Below are positions 11,884 through 23,989 of a stretch of DNA of 64,000 bases, piece after piece. Each line of letters starts with the position of its first letter. The first letter of the stretch is position 1. The stretch lies in assembly GCA_012845835.1 (NCBI GenBank), contig JABAKD010000002.1, positions 19,056,629 through 19,120,628 on the forward strand, in the 5' to 3' direction. Below the pieces are notes generated by a model that did no database searches, was not told the DNA's origin, and saw only the letters and a list, made by a program, of their open reading frames with translations. The translations under genes and the position numbers were made by a program. This DNA is from Undaria pinnatifida (taxonomy: Eukaryota > Sar > Phaeophyceae > Laminariales > Alariaceae).

Positions 11884-12029
11884 GTAACATAGATATAGTA
11901 TGTTAGATTGAGCTCAAAATCCCCCACCTAGAGTAAAAATACCAACACCAACCATTATATATAGTAGTAGTGGAGAAAAGCAAAATATATTGAATACCTG
12001 GTACTGCATATAATGAGGACACACAACTC

Positions 12030-13435
12030 GTAATGCGCGCGATCGGAGTATCACACACAGCTTGCAAAGATGAGTTTCGACGAAATCTTCGATCTCACAG
12101 CTGGAGTGTATTTTCATTTTTTATAATATTGTACAAAATTTAGAAAACAAAATTATAGGATCCCTCCCATTACATGAAAAAAATCACCCACATAGTATAT
12201 ACTTCAAGTACCAACAACGCAGCTTGCAAAAAGGTGAGTATCGACCCTAACTTCGTCGAACTCACAGATGACGTCCTTAGAACAATCTTATGAAATGATA
12301 ATGTTATGGTGCAGGTGAATGATTTGTAGGCCACCCGTGACCCGTTTGTTATACTAGTTGTATGAGCAATATACACCAACCGTCCATCCCTGTTGGTCTG
12401 GTTTGATTTCTGTCGTGTGATTCGGAATCGGCCGTGGGATTCGGGATCTGTAGTGTGATTAGTAGCTAGTGCATGATTAGGAAACTGCCGTGCGATCCAG
12501 GAATAGGCAAAGGCATAGACATCATCCACCTCCGTCCGTTCCCCGCCACCATCACCAAATTCACCACCACCACCGCACACACCCCTTTCCCGCCCCCCCC
12601 CACCCCCCGCCCCCCGACACACACGCACACAAAAACAACCCCCCCGCCCCCCCTCGCCCCCCCCCCCCTCCCCCGCCGCCCCACCTTGAATAAAAAATCT
12701 GCCACAGTATAAACACTACTAGACAGATTATATCACCTTATTACCTTTCCAGCCATCCATGCCGTAGCTCCAATTTATTTATTATAACTTTCCCCGCCCT
12801 CACCCCGTCCTTCCCCGCCACCCGCATCATCGCCTAGACCTAGCACCACACACGTATATTAAGTTCCTACCAGGTATACATTTATGCGACCTAAAGCGGT
12901 TGGAACCTCCCCCCCCCCCCTGAGTTTCAACCCGCCCCCCCCTTCGAAAACTCCGGGATGTACATGACAAACTGATGCATTCCTTCCACAACCGTCAGAT
13001 TTGTCCCCTTGAGGGGTTTATGGTTTCCGCGCACAGGTTGAGTTGCCCCCCCCCCCCCCCCCCGCTCCCCCCTCCTATTCAAGCCCTCCGCCCCCCGCCC
13101 CCGGCCCCCACACCCTTAAAAACTGCGCCCTCTCCTCACCGGTTATACGACCTACAGGATGTACTTGATAAGCTAATGCGTTTCCTCCCATAGCTGTCAG
13201 ATTTTGTCCCCCTCAAAAATGGGGCTTATAGTTCCCGCGCACAGATTGGTTAACATCACCCTGTTGACCCTGGTACAAGCTATACTGGAGTTTCAAAGGG
13301 AGTCGCCGACCTACATCCTTAATGAGGACACACACCCAGTAATACGCGCGATCGGAGTATCACACAGCTTGCAAATATGAGTTTCGATGAAATCTTCGAT
13401 TTCACCGCTAGAGTGTATTTTTACTTTTATTTTTC
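12030..13435 (+). repeat. RepC dispersed repeat, copy 1
   Basis: A composite repeat with several poly-C tracts. It contains an end block with CGCGCGATCGGAGTATCAC then CAGCTTGCAAAGATGAG (about 12035-12080), and again as a diverged copy at about 13343-13390. Between them are recognisable modules: CGCCTAGACCTAGCACCAC (about 12831), a GTCAGATTTGTCCCC block (about 13000 and 13188) and CACCCTGTTGACCCTGG (about 13256). C runs lie at 12590-12680, 12908-12922 and 13048-13064. The same modules occur in the same order on the minus strand at 19.5-20.5 kb. No coding capacity is visible. Confidence 0.75.
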
Positions 13436-13733
13436 ATGTATAAAGCACGACAGTACAATGAGCCACGGAATCTGCGCAGTACCTAGGAGTATAGACATGG
13501 TAGCACCCTGTCTTGGGCTACGCCTCACGTTGATTGGCTGTGCTTTTATAGTTGCGCGCTCGAATAATGGGTAGTATGGTTCTTAGAAGCGCACTGGGAC
13601 TCGATATCATTGGCGGTGTTATGGGTTGGTCTTCACTTCTAATTCAAGCATACAACGCGTCACGCGCGCGGCCTTGCTGTTTTGACCTACGTAGGCAGGT
13701 AGAGCAGCTTGCGCTCACGGTTGATATTAGAGA
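13436..13733. other. Unassigned stretch before an LTR element
   Basis: I see no gene or repeat here. It may be older single-copy sequence into which the LTR element of 13734-18629 inserted. Confidence 0.3.
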
Positions 13734-14469
13734 TGCTACTTGTCAGTAACCATCATGTCGTTACTTGATAACACTTAAAAGTCATCTGGTATACATTACG
13801 AGTTGTTCGTACAACAGACAGTTATAATAAGTCTGTTAGATGTCGTTTATCGATTTGGTATATAGCATATAAAAGTCTCAGCAGTAATAACTTGGATATA
13901 TGATGCACAGCAGCTTACTGGCTAGTCATTTCCAAAAGCTGGCACATGTAGTACGTACGAGCAATGCGGTGTAGTCAAATAATGCGGCGGAATAACGTAC
14001 GTATAGCAACATTCATGGAGTATGATTTTAGGTTGACTGTCGGGACGCCGACGTAGCGAAGCTCCCAGAAGCAAATTTCAGGGGACGTTGGCATAGGTAC
14101 GGAAGACCACGAGCAAGCCTCAGGAAACGTTGATGTAGGTAGATCAGATAACTACCCGTAGAGTACATCTGTCCATACATAGATAGGTGTGCCGTCTCGA
14201 TCGAGCGATGGTCAGACCCACCTCGATCACTCCTTCTTGCTTACCATTAGCTCTCATCTGTTGAGCAAATTAATCATCAATCAACATATCGGCTTGGGGT
14301 CGCCGAACAACATCTTCTCTTCCCTTCCTTGAAGCTCTTCTTCTACAGACACACTTCACCGTGAGTCTGCGCTAGCCTCTAAACATTATGCAGGCTGTGT
14401 CTTGATCGGGTTATCCGCAATTGAACCTACGCAAGCGTATACCAGCTACGGACTGACACACGCTACACA
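13734..14469 (+). repeat. 5' LTR of the 4.9-kb element
   Basis: Direct repeat partner of 17893-18629. It has TG...CA ends. Shared landmarks are CAACATATCGGCTTGGGG and CTAAACATTATGCAGGCTG. Confidence 0.8.
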
Positions 14470-15690
14470 GGTTACGTTCTTCGTATCGCGCAAACGCGTC
14501 AAGCAGCTAGCACATCGGTTCACACTCATGGTCACCACTACTGGATAGGAGAGGGTCAAGAAACCTGCTATTACTGCTGCTTACTAGGGAGCTTTTTCAT
14601 TAACTCTACGAGTACGACGAACTACGGCGATAATAATCCAGCAACGAAGAAGTGCTTCGTTAAAATGTGAGTGATATGCGGTTCGTTTAGGTACCGCGTG
14701 CATCGAAGAGGGTCCTGCGTAAGTGCTGCTGTAGTCTAACTGCTATAATACGACAAGTGGCACCCACCGAGCACCGTCACGACCGTGTCGTCTCACCTTC
14801 GTCTAGATTGTCAGGCGATATCTCGATAAAATCGAGCGAAACTGCTGTACGCTGTAACTCAGCAACTCCATCTCACAACCCCAGCATCGCTTTAGGTTAG
14901 GGGCTCTGCTGAAGCGTAATCCATACCTGTGGATAGTAAGCCTCAATTACACTGAGCAACAGCAGCATAGAAGTCAAACACTCCCGATACGCCTGACCGC
15001 CATCTGCCAAAGGAGCATTGTACTTATCATCTTTCAAGAGGGACGAAGTGACAGAACTGTCACCCACGGAAAATTCTGGTCACCAGATTCATCGTAGATC
15101 TCGGACCCCCCCAAAAAAACCTCAATGTACTCGAGTGTACAACTACTGTACGTTGCCTCGGCTCCAAATAAGCGAGCTGTTCTGAGCAACAGCGGTATAG
15201 AGACAACTCTCGACAGTACAAGCTACTGTCTGCTAATAGAGCTCTGAATTATAATTCAAGGGAACTTCACGTGTGATAATCGTGATAGACCGACCATAAT
15301 TCGAGTTTCACAAGCCCAACGCACCTCCCAGTGCGGGCCAAAGCGTGACTTCCCAGAAAAGATTCGCCAAACTCCAAGCGACAACCTATATTAAGAGCAC
15401 TCCCGGCAGTAGAGCAGCTGTCTGTCAAAGGAGACTCTTATCATCAAGGCGATTAGTGCAAGCAAGCACCCAGCAGCATCTCCGTACTGCTGCTTATTTT
15501 TTGGAATTTCGACATTTCGACAAACTCCGCCGAATTTCTACACATACTTTGCACTCGAACGGCTGTTTAATATAGCAGCACGTATCATACGTGCGGCGGG
15601 ATTACTGGTACTACTTCACTTCTGCACAAATACTGGCATCATACAAGACATCTGAGCAAACTGCTACCTGGTACATACTACTCATCATCA
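14470..15690. other. Leader region of the 4.9-kb element, non-coding
   Basis: No supported gene. Repeated wording such as GAGCAACAGC.G.ATAGA (about 14957 and 15184) hints at small internal duplications. Confidence 0.35.
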
Positions 15691-15692
15691 TC

Positions 15693-15923
15693 ATGGGGGA
15701 ATCTAACAGCAGCAACAGCCTCACCCAACACCCAGAGGACAAGGGCGTATGCTCTTACGACGTACTTCTTCGCACCCTGGGCGGCACGGCTGATACGTCA
15801 TCAACGCCTGCTGCAGTTCCTGCAGCACAGGTAAGCAACGACGCCAAGGCGATCGAACCTTCACAGAGACCCAAGAATGCTGCACCAACTCTAGCATCGC
15901 CATGGGGCACACCACGACGGTAA
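15693..15923 (+). CDS. Possible gag-like fragment of the 4.9-kb element
   Basis: From an ATG at 15693 the frame encodes about 76 residues (MGESNSSNSLTQHPEDKG...) rich in Ser, Ala and Thr before a stop. I do not recognise it. It is the first Met-led frame of any quality after the leader of a pol-less LTR element, which is why a Gag remnant is considered. It could equally be chance. Confidence 0.2.
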   Translation: MGESNSSNSLTQHPEDKGVCSYDVLLRTLGGTADTSSTPAAVPAAQVSNDAKAIEPSQRPKNAAPTLASPWGTPRR

Positions 15924-16225
15924 CGCCCCAACGGAAGAGGGTATCCGTGTGGTATGGACAGAATATTGCGAGCCAAAAGGAATGCACACCAACAGACGGA
16001 AAAAACACGCCTGAAGAAGCTACTGTCACGGAGACTGAGCGCCAACATGCGTAAATCCCGGACATCACGCCCGAGGTTGCCGTTGTCACTGATACGGAGC
16101 GATTTTGTGCACTAGTCCAGGTCATGCTACACTACTACGATAACAACCTTCTGGAAGAGGAAAAGACATCGACAACAGCCGGAGCGTCATCGACGGGAGC
16201 TGGAGCATCCTCATAAAAAAAGTAA

Positions 16226-16883
16226 GTGTCATCATCACCAGAGATTGGAGAATCGTCATCAAGGGCTGGAGCACTACCGCAAGAAGTTGGGGTGTCAGGA
16301 GTTGCACCTGTTATTTCGCCCGGGGATGCACATTCTACTACGGCTGGAGCTGCACCAGATGTACCGCATCACGAGACCGCCAGTACAAGACCCAATCCAA
16401 GAGTCGAGGATACCTTCGACACGCAAGCGACAGAAACATCGGGGACAAAGCCACCGATCACGTGTGTGGAGTTCTCCTGCACCGAGAGAGACCCGTTTCG
16501 GATCTCGGAGGAGGAAAACCGGGTGATTATTAAAATCCCCAAAGAACGACATACTAAGATGCCATCCACTTCACGGATCAGCATTGGCTGGAATCAACGG
16601 AACCGGAATTACCGGAGCTGGGATTATTGGATCAACAGCATCACATGGGACCATTGGAGTCGCTGGATCATCGCCATCTGGGACCACCGGACCATCAGCT
16701 GAGCCAAGGGTCGACGGATCGACAATGTCCGCTTCACCCGGGATCGCACCAGCTACGTTTGAGCTAAGCCTTGGAGCCAAGATTAACAACGAAACAGACC
16801 GTCAGGAGGAGGTTCACACGCTCACGAAATCAAAAGGACAGCCGCGAGAAAACCCCGAGACAGGATCTGCGGAATCAACATAG
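16226..16883 (+). pseudogene. Low-complexity open frames inside the 4.9-kb element
   Basis: Two overlapping frames, 16226-16702 and 16584-16883, encode Pro/Thr/Ser/Gly-rich proteins with stretches such as NGTGITGAGIIGS. After the second stop the same frame contains SPAFVYTCKPTSGFLSILNE before further stops. I recognise no family. Overlapping repeats such as CATCGACGGGAGCTGGAGCA on the DNA explain much of the composition. If coding at all, this is a decayed structural protein of the element. Confidence 0.2.
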
Positions 16884-17892
16884 GACGACCAAGAGCCACT
16901 GGCGACATCCCCGGCCTTCGTGTACACCTGCAAGCCAACCTCAGGCTTTCTCTCCATCCTGAACGAAGAGTCCATACACATCGAGGCCAAGACGCAGAGA
17001 CTGGCTGCATAACTAACAGTCGAGGTGGACTTGATGACGGTAATCAGTTTGAGAGAAAGGCAGCTACCTACCTCTCCAACTTGAAGATGAAGTTAAGCCT
17101 CTATTTCCCAGCGACGGACAACAAGCACATCCAATGACGTCTGCATCAACAACGTCTACATCAACAATGTCTACACCGACAACGTCTCCACCATCAAGGT
17201 CAAGCTTTTACGGGGCGAGCAGAAAAACGACCGGTGTTGTCCATGGTTTGGAGATTCTGAAATATCGCAGTTACTACTAAGTAGGAGTACAAGTCGAATA
17301 GATATTGTACTTCGACTGGATAGTTGAATCTCATATTGGACTACGCCATCTCCGTACTGCAGGATATACGGCCGGAAAACCCGCCACCTGGACAAGTACA
17401 CACGGAAGATTAAGACACACGAGAGATTATGTCTATCTTCAGAATAAGTGGTCTTATCCAGCTGTAAATCGCTGGCAGTGTCCCTTTGTTCTTTGTTTGA
17501 GGGCGACAGGAACACTGGTAGGCTGTTCACTCCTATGATTGTTGCGGAATGATGAACAGATTCACTGTTTTAGACTTCTGCAAACATATTATATTTCTTG
17601 GTTGATTAACCGACTGCAATATAGTTCACGTCTGATGATTCTAGTATTGTGAGCTAGTAAGTTAACTTGCATAAATGTTCAGAAGCACGTATAGTGTCAG
17701 AGCAGGATTTTTTCGTGTCCTCCGCGTATTTTGTGTTCACCCCTTGGGTATTTGAGCAAGATGAGTTTGCTCTACACGAAACATATTTCCAAACATGTAT
17801 CATTGTCGCTGCATGCATTTCTGTCATGGAGTGTTTTAGCAATGTAACGCAGAGTGAGAAAGTGTTAACTTAACGGGAGGAGGCACTAGAGA

Positions 17893-18629
17893 TGCTACTT
17901 GTCAGTAACCATCATGTCGTTACTTGATAACACTTAAAAAATCATCTGGTATACATTGCGAGTTGTTCGTACAACATAGAGTTTTAAGAAGTCTGAAAAA
18001 TTGTCGTTTGTCGATGCGATATTTAGCGTGCAGAAGTCTCAGCAGTAATAACTTGGATAACATGATGCACAGCAGCTTACTGGTTCATCATATCCAAAAG
18101 CGGGTACATGTAGTACGTACGAGCAATACGATGTAATTAAATAATGCGGTGGAATAACGTACGTATAGCAACATTCATGGAGTGTGATTTTAGGTTGACT
18201 GTCGGGACGTCGACGTAGCTAAGCTCCCGGAAGCAAACCTCAGGGGACGTTGCCATAGGTACGGTAGACCACGAGCAAGCCTCAGGAAACGTTGATGTAG
18301 GTAGATCGGATGACTACCTGTAGAATACATCTGTCCATAGCATAGATAGGTGTGCCGTCTCGATCGAGTGATGGTCAGACCCACCTCGATCACTCCTTTT
18401 TGCTCACCATCAGCTCTCATCTGTTGAGCAAATTAATCATCAATCAACATATCGGCTTGGGGTCGCCGAACAACATCTTCCCTTCCCTTCCTTGAAGCTC
18501 TTCTACAGACACACTTAATCGTGAGTCTGCGCTAGCCTCTAAACATTATGCAGGCTGTGTCTTGATCGGGTCATCCGCAATTGAACCTACGCAAGCGTAT
18601 ATTAGCTACGGGTTGACACACGCTACACA
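17893..18629 (+). repeat. 3' LTR of the 4.9-kb element
   Basis: Direct repeat partner of 13734-14469, 737 bp, with the same ends and landmarks and scattered substitutions and small indels. Confidence 0.8.
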
Positions 18630-19507
18630 CCGCCACCTAAAGGTCAACAGTGTAGTTGGGGATGACGCTTGTATTCCTTGCCGGTACGAGAGCCGGTCCT
18701 CGTAGCTTGGCCATGACCAAGCCACCCTGCCCCTCTCGGTCACTCTTGTATCCTGAGCCAATCAAGCAAGTCTTGCACGATAATAATTGGTTTTAGTAGC
18801 GCAAGCGAATGAGTATCATTCGCGTTGCTTGTCTTCAGGCCCTACTTGGCCGACTTTTTTATAAACGGGGATCTCGCCGTGGGTTCGTGGGCATGGGTCC
18901 AGACAAGGAAACCGGCGCTCTCCCGCCGCACGGGCGCGTTCTCGTCGAGGCACGAGCGAAAGCGTCTGGGTGTGGGTGAGCCGGCGTCTCTTTTCTTGCG
19001 GGATAGCTAGACGTGTCCGAGAAAATAAGGACCGTTTTGACTTCAACATAAAGATATATCCCGGTATTATACTTGTGGACAGAGCGGATGCCAACAGGAG
19101 GAGGCTGGGAGGTGGAGGCCGGAAGCAGCCGAGTGTCGGAACGAGCGCCACAGGGTATGGCTTGCATCTCTCCGCGCGGGCGACGGGGCTCAAAGGAACA
19201 TAGAGCGGGCAAAGCTTGGAAGATAACGCCGAGCACGGCGAGGGTGGCGAGGGTGGCATGCGTCGCGGGGGTAGCAAAGCGCCATTCACCCGGACTCGAT
19301 GCAGCAAGAAACCTTTACGAACAGAGTGATACACCATGGGTAGGGTTCAAGGATACACATAACATTCTTATTGGCGATGGACAAACTTTTTCGGGTATAC
19401 ACGGTGCCTTTGTGGCCAAATTCGGGTACCATTATATTTAAGTGTTCGCCACGCCCCCAGGACGCCATCTGGTTGGCTGGGTGAATCGGTTCGAGGTTTG
19501 TTACTAT
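18630..19507. other. Unassigned stretch between the LTR element and RepC copy 2
   Basis: I looked on both strands. Open frames here, such as one at 18816-19337 on the minus strand, have no recognisable domain and no codon pattern that separates them from chance. Confidence 0.3.
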
Positions 19508-20490
19508 TATAAAAATGAAAATACACTCCAGCTGTGAGATCGAATATTTTGTCGAAACTCATCTTTGCAAGCTGTGTGTGATACTCCGATCGCGCGTATT
19601 ACGGGTTGTGTGTCCTCATTAAGCATATAGGTCGGTGACTCCCCTTGCAACTACAGTGTAGCTATCAGGGTCAACAGGGTGATGTTAGGCAGTCTGTGCG
19701 CGGAAACTATAAAACCCGTTTCTGAGGGGGACAAAATCTGACAGCTGTGGATGGAAATGCATCAGTTTATCAAGTGAATCCTGTAAGTCGAATATCCGGT
19801 GAGGGGAGGGCGGAGTTTTTAAGGACGTGGGGGCCTAATTTGATCAAGAGGGGGGCGGGAGGGGGGGAGGGGGGGGGAAGGGGACGGGTGGGGCAGGTCA
19901 ATTAGTGCGTGGAAACTATAAATATTTCTTGTGGGGGAGGGGGGGGTAATGTGGCGGGGGGAGCCGGGGGCGGGGGGGGAGGGCTTTAGGTCGCATAGAT
20001 GTAGGGGTTTGCTACACGCGTGGTGCTAGGTCTAGGCGATGGTGCGGGTGGTGGGGAAGGAGGGGGCCTTGGGGGCGGGGGTGGGTGGGAATTGCAGCAG
20101 CGGCATGGACGGCTCTGAAACGATAACGAGGCGATATCCAGGGCATGGAAGTGTTTATTACTCTGGCGGATTTCGATAGTAGGTGGGGCGTTTAAGCAAG
20201 AGAAAGCAAGGAAAAAAAAAAAAAAAAGAAGGGGGGGGGGGGGGGGGGGGGGGGGAGGAGGGGTTTTCAAGAGGTTTAGGTCACATATAATATTAAAATC
20301 ACGGATTTGGTCGACACTGATGTTCGCAACATTGTGTGTAATCCTCCGATCGCGCGTATTAATCATATATGTAGGGGCTTGCTATACGCGCGGTGCTGGG
20401 TCTAGGCGATCGTGCGGGGTGTGGGGAAGGAGGGGGGAAGGGGGGATTAATGAAAGCTACGTCATGGATGGCTAGAAAGTTAATGATCGT
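19508..20490 (-). repeat. RepC dispersed repeat, copy 2, the fullest copy
   Basis: Read on the minus strand from 20490 it gives, in order: a CATGACGTAG...module, CGCCTAGACC.AGCACC, an end-block relative (CGCGCGATCGGAGGATTAC), CCTAAACCTCTTG, poly-C (about 30 nt; G run at 20230-20255), AAACGCCCCACCTACTATCG, CGCCTAGACCTAGCACCAC, more C-rich blocks, GCTGTCAGATTTTGTCCCCC, CACCCTGTTGACCCTGATAG, AATGAGGACACACAAC and the full end block CGATCGGAGTATCACACAC. The similar blocks at both ends make the unit look like a tandem monomer, or an element with direct terminal repeats, of about 0.85 kb. Confidence 0.75.
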
Positions 20491-20619
20491 ACACACATAC
20501 ACATTGTGGGTTCATGGGGAAGGTGTTGGTGGACTTTTAAACTTTTTTTTTTCTGTTTTATGCTATGCTAGCAGCTGTACTACTGCTGTATCAGGTACTA
20601 CGTCCTGCTGTAGTTCAGG

Positions 20620-20802
20620 GTGGCACCGTCATCGATCGCCCGCCGTCGCCCTATCGCTCGCTCGCTCGCCGTCGCTCGCCCGCCGTCGCTCGCCCGTCGC
20701 CGCCACCGTCAGGTGGCCTTTGGCTGCCCTCGTCGGTCGCCCGCCGTTGCTCGCTCGCTCGCCCGCCGTCGTTCGATCGCCCGCCGCCGCTCTGGTCATA
20801 AC
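20620..20802 (+). repeat. GC-rich minisatellite of CTCGCCCGCCGTCG-type units
   Basis: Irregular short units built from GCTCGCTCGC and GCCCGCCGTC. The Arg/Ala/Ser-rich open frames in all frames here follow from the repeat. Confidence 0.75.
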
Positions 20803-22393
20803 TATTACCACATACCGATATATTACTACAACACCCGAGGTGTGTACACATGCATACTACATCGTTGAATCGCAATGCATGCACTCCTAGCTCAGCTCAA
20901 GTCCAGCAATATATCGCTGCCTTGTCCTGCGGTGCGGTGCTGTGTCGTGTTGCGCTGTGCTTTCCTTCGAACATACAGCAGCACCGCGTATGATGCGAAG
21001 TATCAGGTACCAGGTACCGTTATGCACATACACACGTACGTCTTGTGTACTTGTCTTTTTTATTTCTTCATTCAGTTGATTGTCATCTTTCGGTCCCCAT
21101 ATATGCATGTTCCCCCCCCCCGCAAACAACACCCGTACTACTGCCGATCAGAACGTGACATTGCCAACAAGCACACAGCACAGTACACAGCACAGGGCAA
21201 CTAGCTCTGCACAAGCAGCTGCTCTTAGCAATATCAATTCGCTAGTCGCACCAACCCATGGGCTTCTTATTTCTGCCCCCTTCACTTGTATGTGTTTTCG
21301 TTGCATTCTTCCTTGTGCGCGAAAACGGAGCCCTTGTACATTGAACGCAAAAGAGGACTACACTTACATGTTGTTGGAGGTTTCTTGTACCGCGTTTTGT
21401 GCTGACAAACAGCTATACGAAGCGCTGCACGAAGCTATGCGAAGCCCGAACGCGAGCTACAGCAGGGAACCCGACGCCTTCTTGTTTGCCGCTGGCAGTG
21501 CCTGCTGCTTGTGCCGGCGGTGTGCGGATCCATACCGCGGTTGATACCAGTGTACCAGGTACGACGTACGCGGTACAGCACACAGCACTGCACACAAGAG
21601 TCTGCCTGGTAGCTACCTGGCAATTGGCTGTTTTTCCCTGGGTTGGGAGACCTCGCCCGGCAAGCTCGTCTAAAGTTCAAAATAAGAAACCCTGTCGAAG
21701 GTACCTCAGAGCATTCAGCTGGAGCACCAGGGCCTGCACATGTTTGCACATGGCGGCGATGACGTCAAGGATCGCACCAGCGCGTTGCGGTGGTTGTTGT
21801 GTCCATGCTTGTAACTTCGAGCTACCACAGCAGTGATGCAGTGATTGATCCAATAGAATTTTGAGAGGGGTTGTTTTTTTCCTTCCCCCTTGAACTTGGA
21901 GGAAAAACTGAAATAATACCAGGCATTTTCTGGAACTCCTGTTTCGAGCTGGTTCTGGCACCGCTCCTGGTCGAGCTGTCGAGAGGGGTGGAAAGGGCTG
22001 GCGAACCGCTGATGCTGTCCATCTGTGCTCACACTATCCTGTTGTGCTCGGAGAGGCCGACTCTCAAAGCCTACACATCATGTCATGTCATTTTTTGTTC
22101 GCGATGTCGAGAAATCGTTGATGCTGCGAACGCAATGGACGGATCAGTGGTGCATGTGGTGCACCACCTGGGTGGGGGCATGTCGGTGAGCTCCCAGCAC
22201 GGATTTAGTCTCACACTCCCCACTTCTGATGCCTAAACTCGTCCGGGGCCGACGATATGTGCAGGGCTGTCGAGGCATGCAAAAATTGTCGCGGTGCTGC
22301 TGCTGTCGCCGGAGAACGGGTTTTGAGGATCATCCGATCAAGGGGTACCCTGGTCGTGATTTCTGTGCTTCACTCAAGTGGGCTTCATAAAAA
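20803..22393. other. Unassigned stretch left of the Ngaro element
   Basis: No gene can be supported. Palindromic CAGGTACCAGGTACC-like motifs occur at 21005-21020 and 21550-21565. The last bases before the Ngaro element contain AAGTGGGCTTCAT (22378-22389), which recurs directly after its right end. Confidence 0.35.
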
Positions 22394-22668
22394 GTGGAAG
22401 ATTGGGTCGCAGACGCAATCTGGATTTTGTTGGAAAGTGAGAATTGAGGTGTTCTTCCATGATTGGTTATCGTGACGTATTGTACCGAGGACACAGTCAA
22501 CCTTTGAGCAGTCTTCTCCTTGCTGCTGTTGTGGGAGTATACAATACGTACAGCAGAAGGGGTACACGTAGGGCCGCCTGATCGCACGACTCAAAGACAG
22601 CGTGCAGTGGAGGAAGCGGACGGCGGCAGCTACGCAAGAATAGTGACTGGCTAGCCAGTGGTTTTTCT
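22394..22668 (+). repeat. Ngaro repeat A1
   Basis: Starts GTGGAAGATTGGGTCG and ends CCAGTGGTTTTTCT. Direct copy of A2 at 27519-27793. It forms the left end of the element and its 5' untranslated region. Confidence 0.92.
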
Positions 22669-22791
22669 CTCGGCTTCGCGGAGGCTGGAGGGCAAAGTTT
22701 TTCCCTCGCGTTTTTTTTTCATATTTTTTTTGACGCGGGGGGTTTTTGCTTTGGTCCGAAGGAGCTGCAAACCGAGCGATCTACTGACACG

Positions 22792-23745
22792 ATGAGCGGG
22801 CGTGGCGCGGGCGCTGCTGGCGATGCAGTGGTTGGTCCTGGAGGCGAACACAACGACAATGGGGCCGGGCATGTGGGAGATGGGGCTGGGCAAGGGGGAG
22901 ACGAGGACGGCCAGATGGACCTCGACGGTCTACGGGCACTCATGGAAGCACGCCTTGATGATTTCGACACTCGCCTCGCCCAGCAGGCTGACATGCTGGT
23001 GCAGCTGCAAGGAATGCTGCAGGATGGGCTGTTGGGCGGCGCGGCTGGACCAGGTGGACCGATTGGAGGGGGACAGGAGAAAAGCGTGGCTGAATCTAGG
23101 TTCCCGCTCGCAGACCAACTCGCGATTCTCGCGCACGCGGTATCTACTGTCGTGGGCTACGGCGAGCACACGGAGAACACTACAGCGCGCCTCCGCACCC
23201 TGGACGCTGCGTTAGCGAGGGGGATCGAGGTGGTACGGGAGCACGCCCTGGATTTTTTCGAGGCGATGAATGTCCCAGCGAACCGCAGTCGGTTGGCGAA
23301 GCTGATCAACGCGGACCTTGCCGCCTGGAGCTCGAAACTTGTCCGGGCTGGAGTGAGCGCGGGGGTCACCTGGCATGAACCACCCCCACCGGGCCAGCTA
23401 CCTGCTGTTGTGGTGCCGGTATGGGCTAAGTTGGACGCGTTTATCGATGCTGGGGGGCTGATGAACGTGGAAGAGGCGGCAGTGGAGCGCCCGGCAAAGC
23501 AGCGCAAGGTGGGGGACAAAGTGGACAGAGTGGACAAGGCGTGCTTTGGTTGGCGCAATAACCAACCCTGCCGTTTTGGTGACTCCTGCCTGTTCACACA
23601 CGAGGGAGCCAGCAAGTCGGGGGGTGGCGCTGGAAAGGGGGCGGCTACCAAGAAAGCAGGGGGGTCGGCGGCTGCGGAGAGATTGGCGGCGGGCGCTCAG
23701 GGGGGAGGGTCGGTCGCCGGTGCGGAGGCTTTGCGCGGCGAATAG
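22792..23745 (+). CDS. Ngaro Gag-like protein with a CCCH zinc finger
   Basis: A 317-residue frame that starts at the first ATG after A1. The N-terminal 45 residues are Gly/Asp-rich. Residues 45-75 (LRALMEARLDDFDTRLAQQA) look like a short coiled coil. A helical middle follows (LADQLAILAHAVSTVVGYGE, LDAALARGIEVVREHALDFF). Near residue 245-265 the stretch ACFGWRNNQPCRFGDSCLFTH fits C-x8-C-x5-C-x3-H, a CCCH finger of the RNA-binding type, followed by a basic Gly/Ala/Lys tail. By position and composition it is the Gag that packages element RNA. A CCCH finger in place of the usual CCHC knuckle is notable. It ends 244 bp before the Met of the RT frame, in another frame. Confidence 0.8.
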   Translation: MSGRGAGAAGDAVVGPGGEHNDNGAGHVGDGAGQGGDEDGQMDLDGLRALMEARLDDFDTRLAQQADMLVQLQGMLQDGLLGGAAGPGGPIGGGQEKSVAESRFPLADQLAILAHAVSTVVGYGEHTENTTARLRTLDAALARGIEVVREHALDFFEAMNVPANRSRLAKLINADLAAWSSKLVRAGVSAGVTWHEPPPPGQLPAVVVPVWAKLDAFIDAGGLMNVEEAAVERPAKQRKVGDKVDRVDKACFGWRNNQPCRFGDSCLFTHEGASKSGGGAGKGAATKKAGGSAAAERLAAGAQGGGSVAGAEALRGE

Positions 23746-23989
23746 GGGTGCGGGCCTCGCTTGCGGGCGGGGCCGACCTCGGGGGCAGGACAGGGCGAGG
23801 CGGGAGCGAGGAACGCACAGCTCGTCATGCCGGGGTCGGTGGGATCGACAAAATCAGGTGTGCTCAGGGAAGGGAAGGGGGGCGTCTCGCTAGTAGGTCC
23901 GTGTGTGTCCGTAGAGGAAGTTATGGGGGTCGAGCCTTCGCGGCAAATGCCAGTTCACGAAGGAAGTTCTGGCCCTCGCCTCGCGGACG

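Larger units (their letters stand above)
13734..18629 (+). mobile_element. Non-autonomous LTR element, 4.9 kb
   Basis: Two direct repeats of about 736 bp begin TGCTACTTGTCAG and end CACGCTACACA, bounding a 3.4-kb interior. The repeats differ at many positions (several in the first 150 bp), so the insertion is not recent. A purine-rich GGGAGGAGG (17875-17883) lies just before the 3' LTR. I see no protease, RT, RNase H or integrase. The bases flanking the two outer ends do not form a target duplication, which may reflect age or recombination. Orientation is inferred from the purine tract and from the gag-like frames. Confidence 0.75.

Noticed and set aside
18816..19337. 173-codon minus-strand frame
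   Set aside because: No recognisable domain, biased Pro/Ser/Arg composition and overlapping frames of similar length.
22330..22594. Minus-strand frames shared between 22.4 and 27.6 kb as a conserved gene
   Set aside because: The identity is the A1/A2 direct repeat of the Ngaro element.
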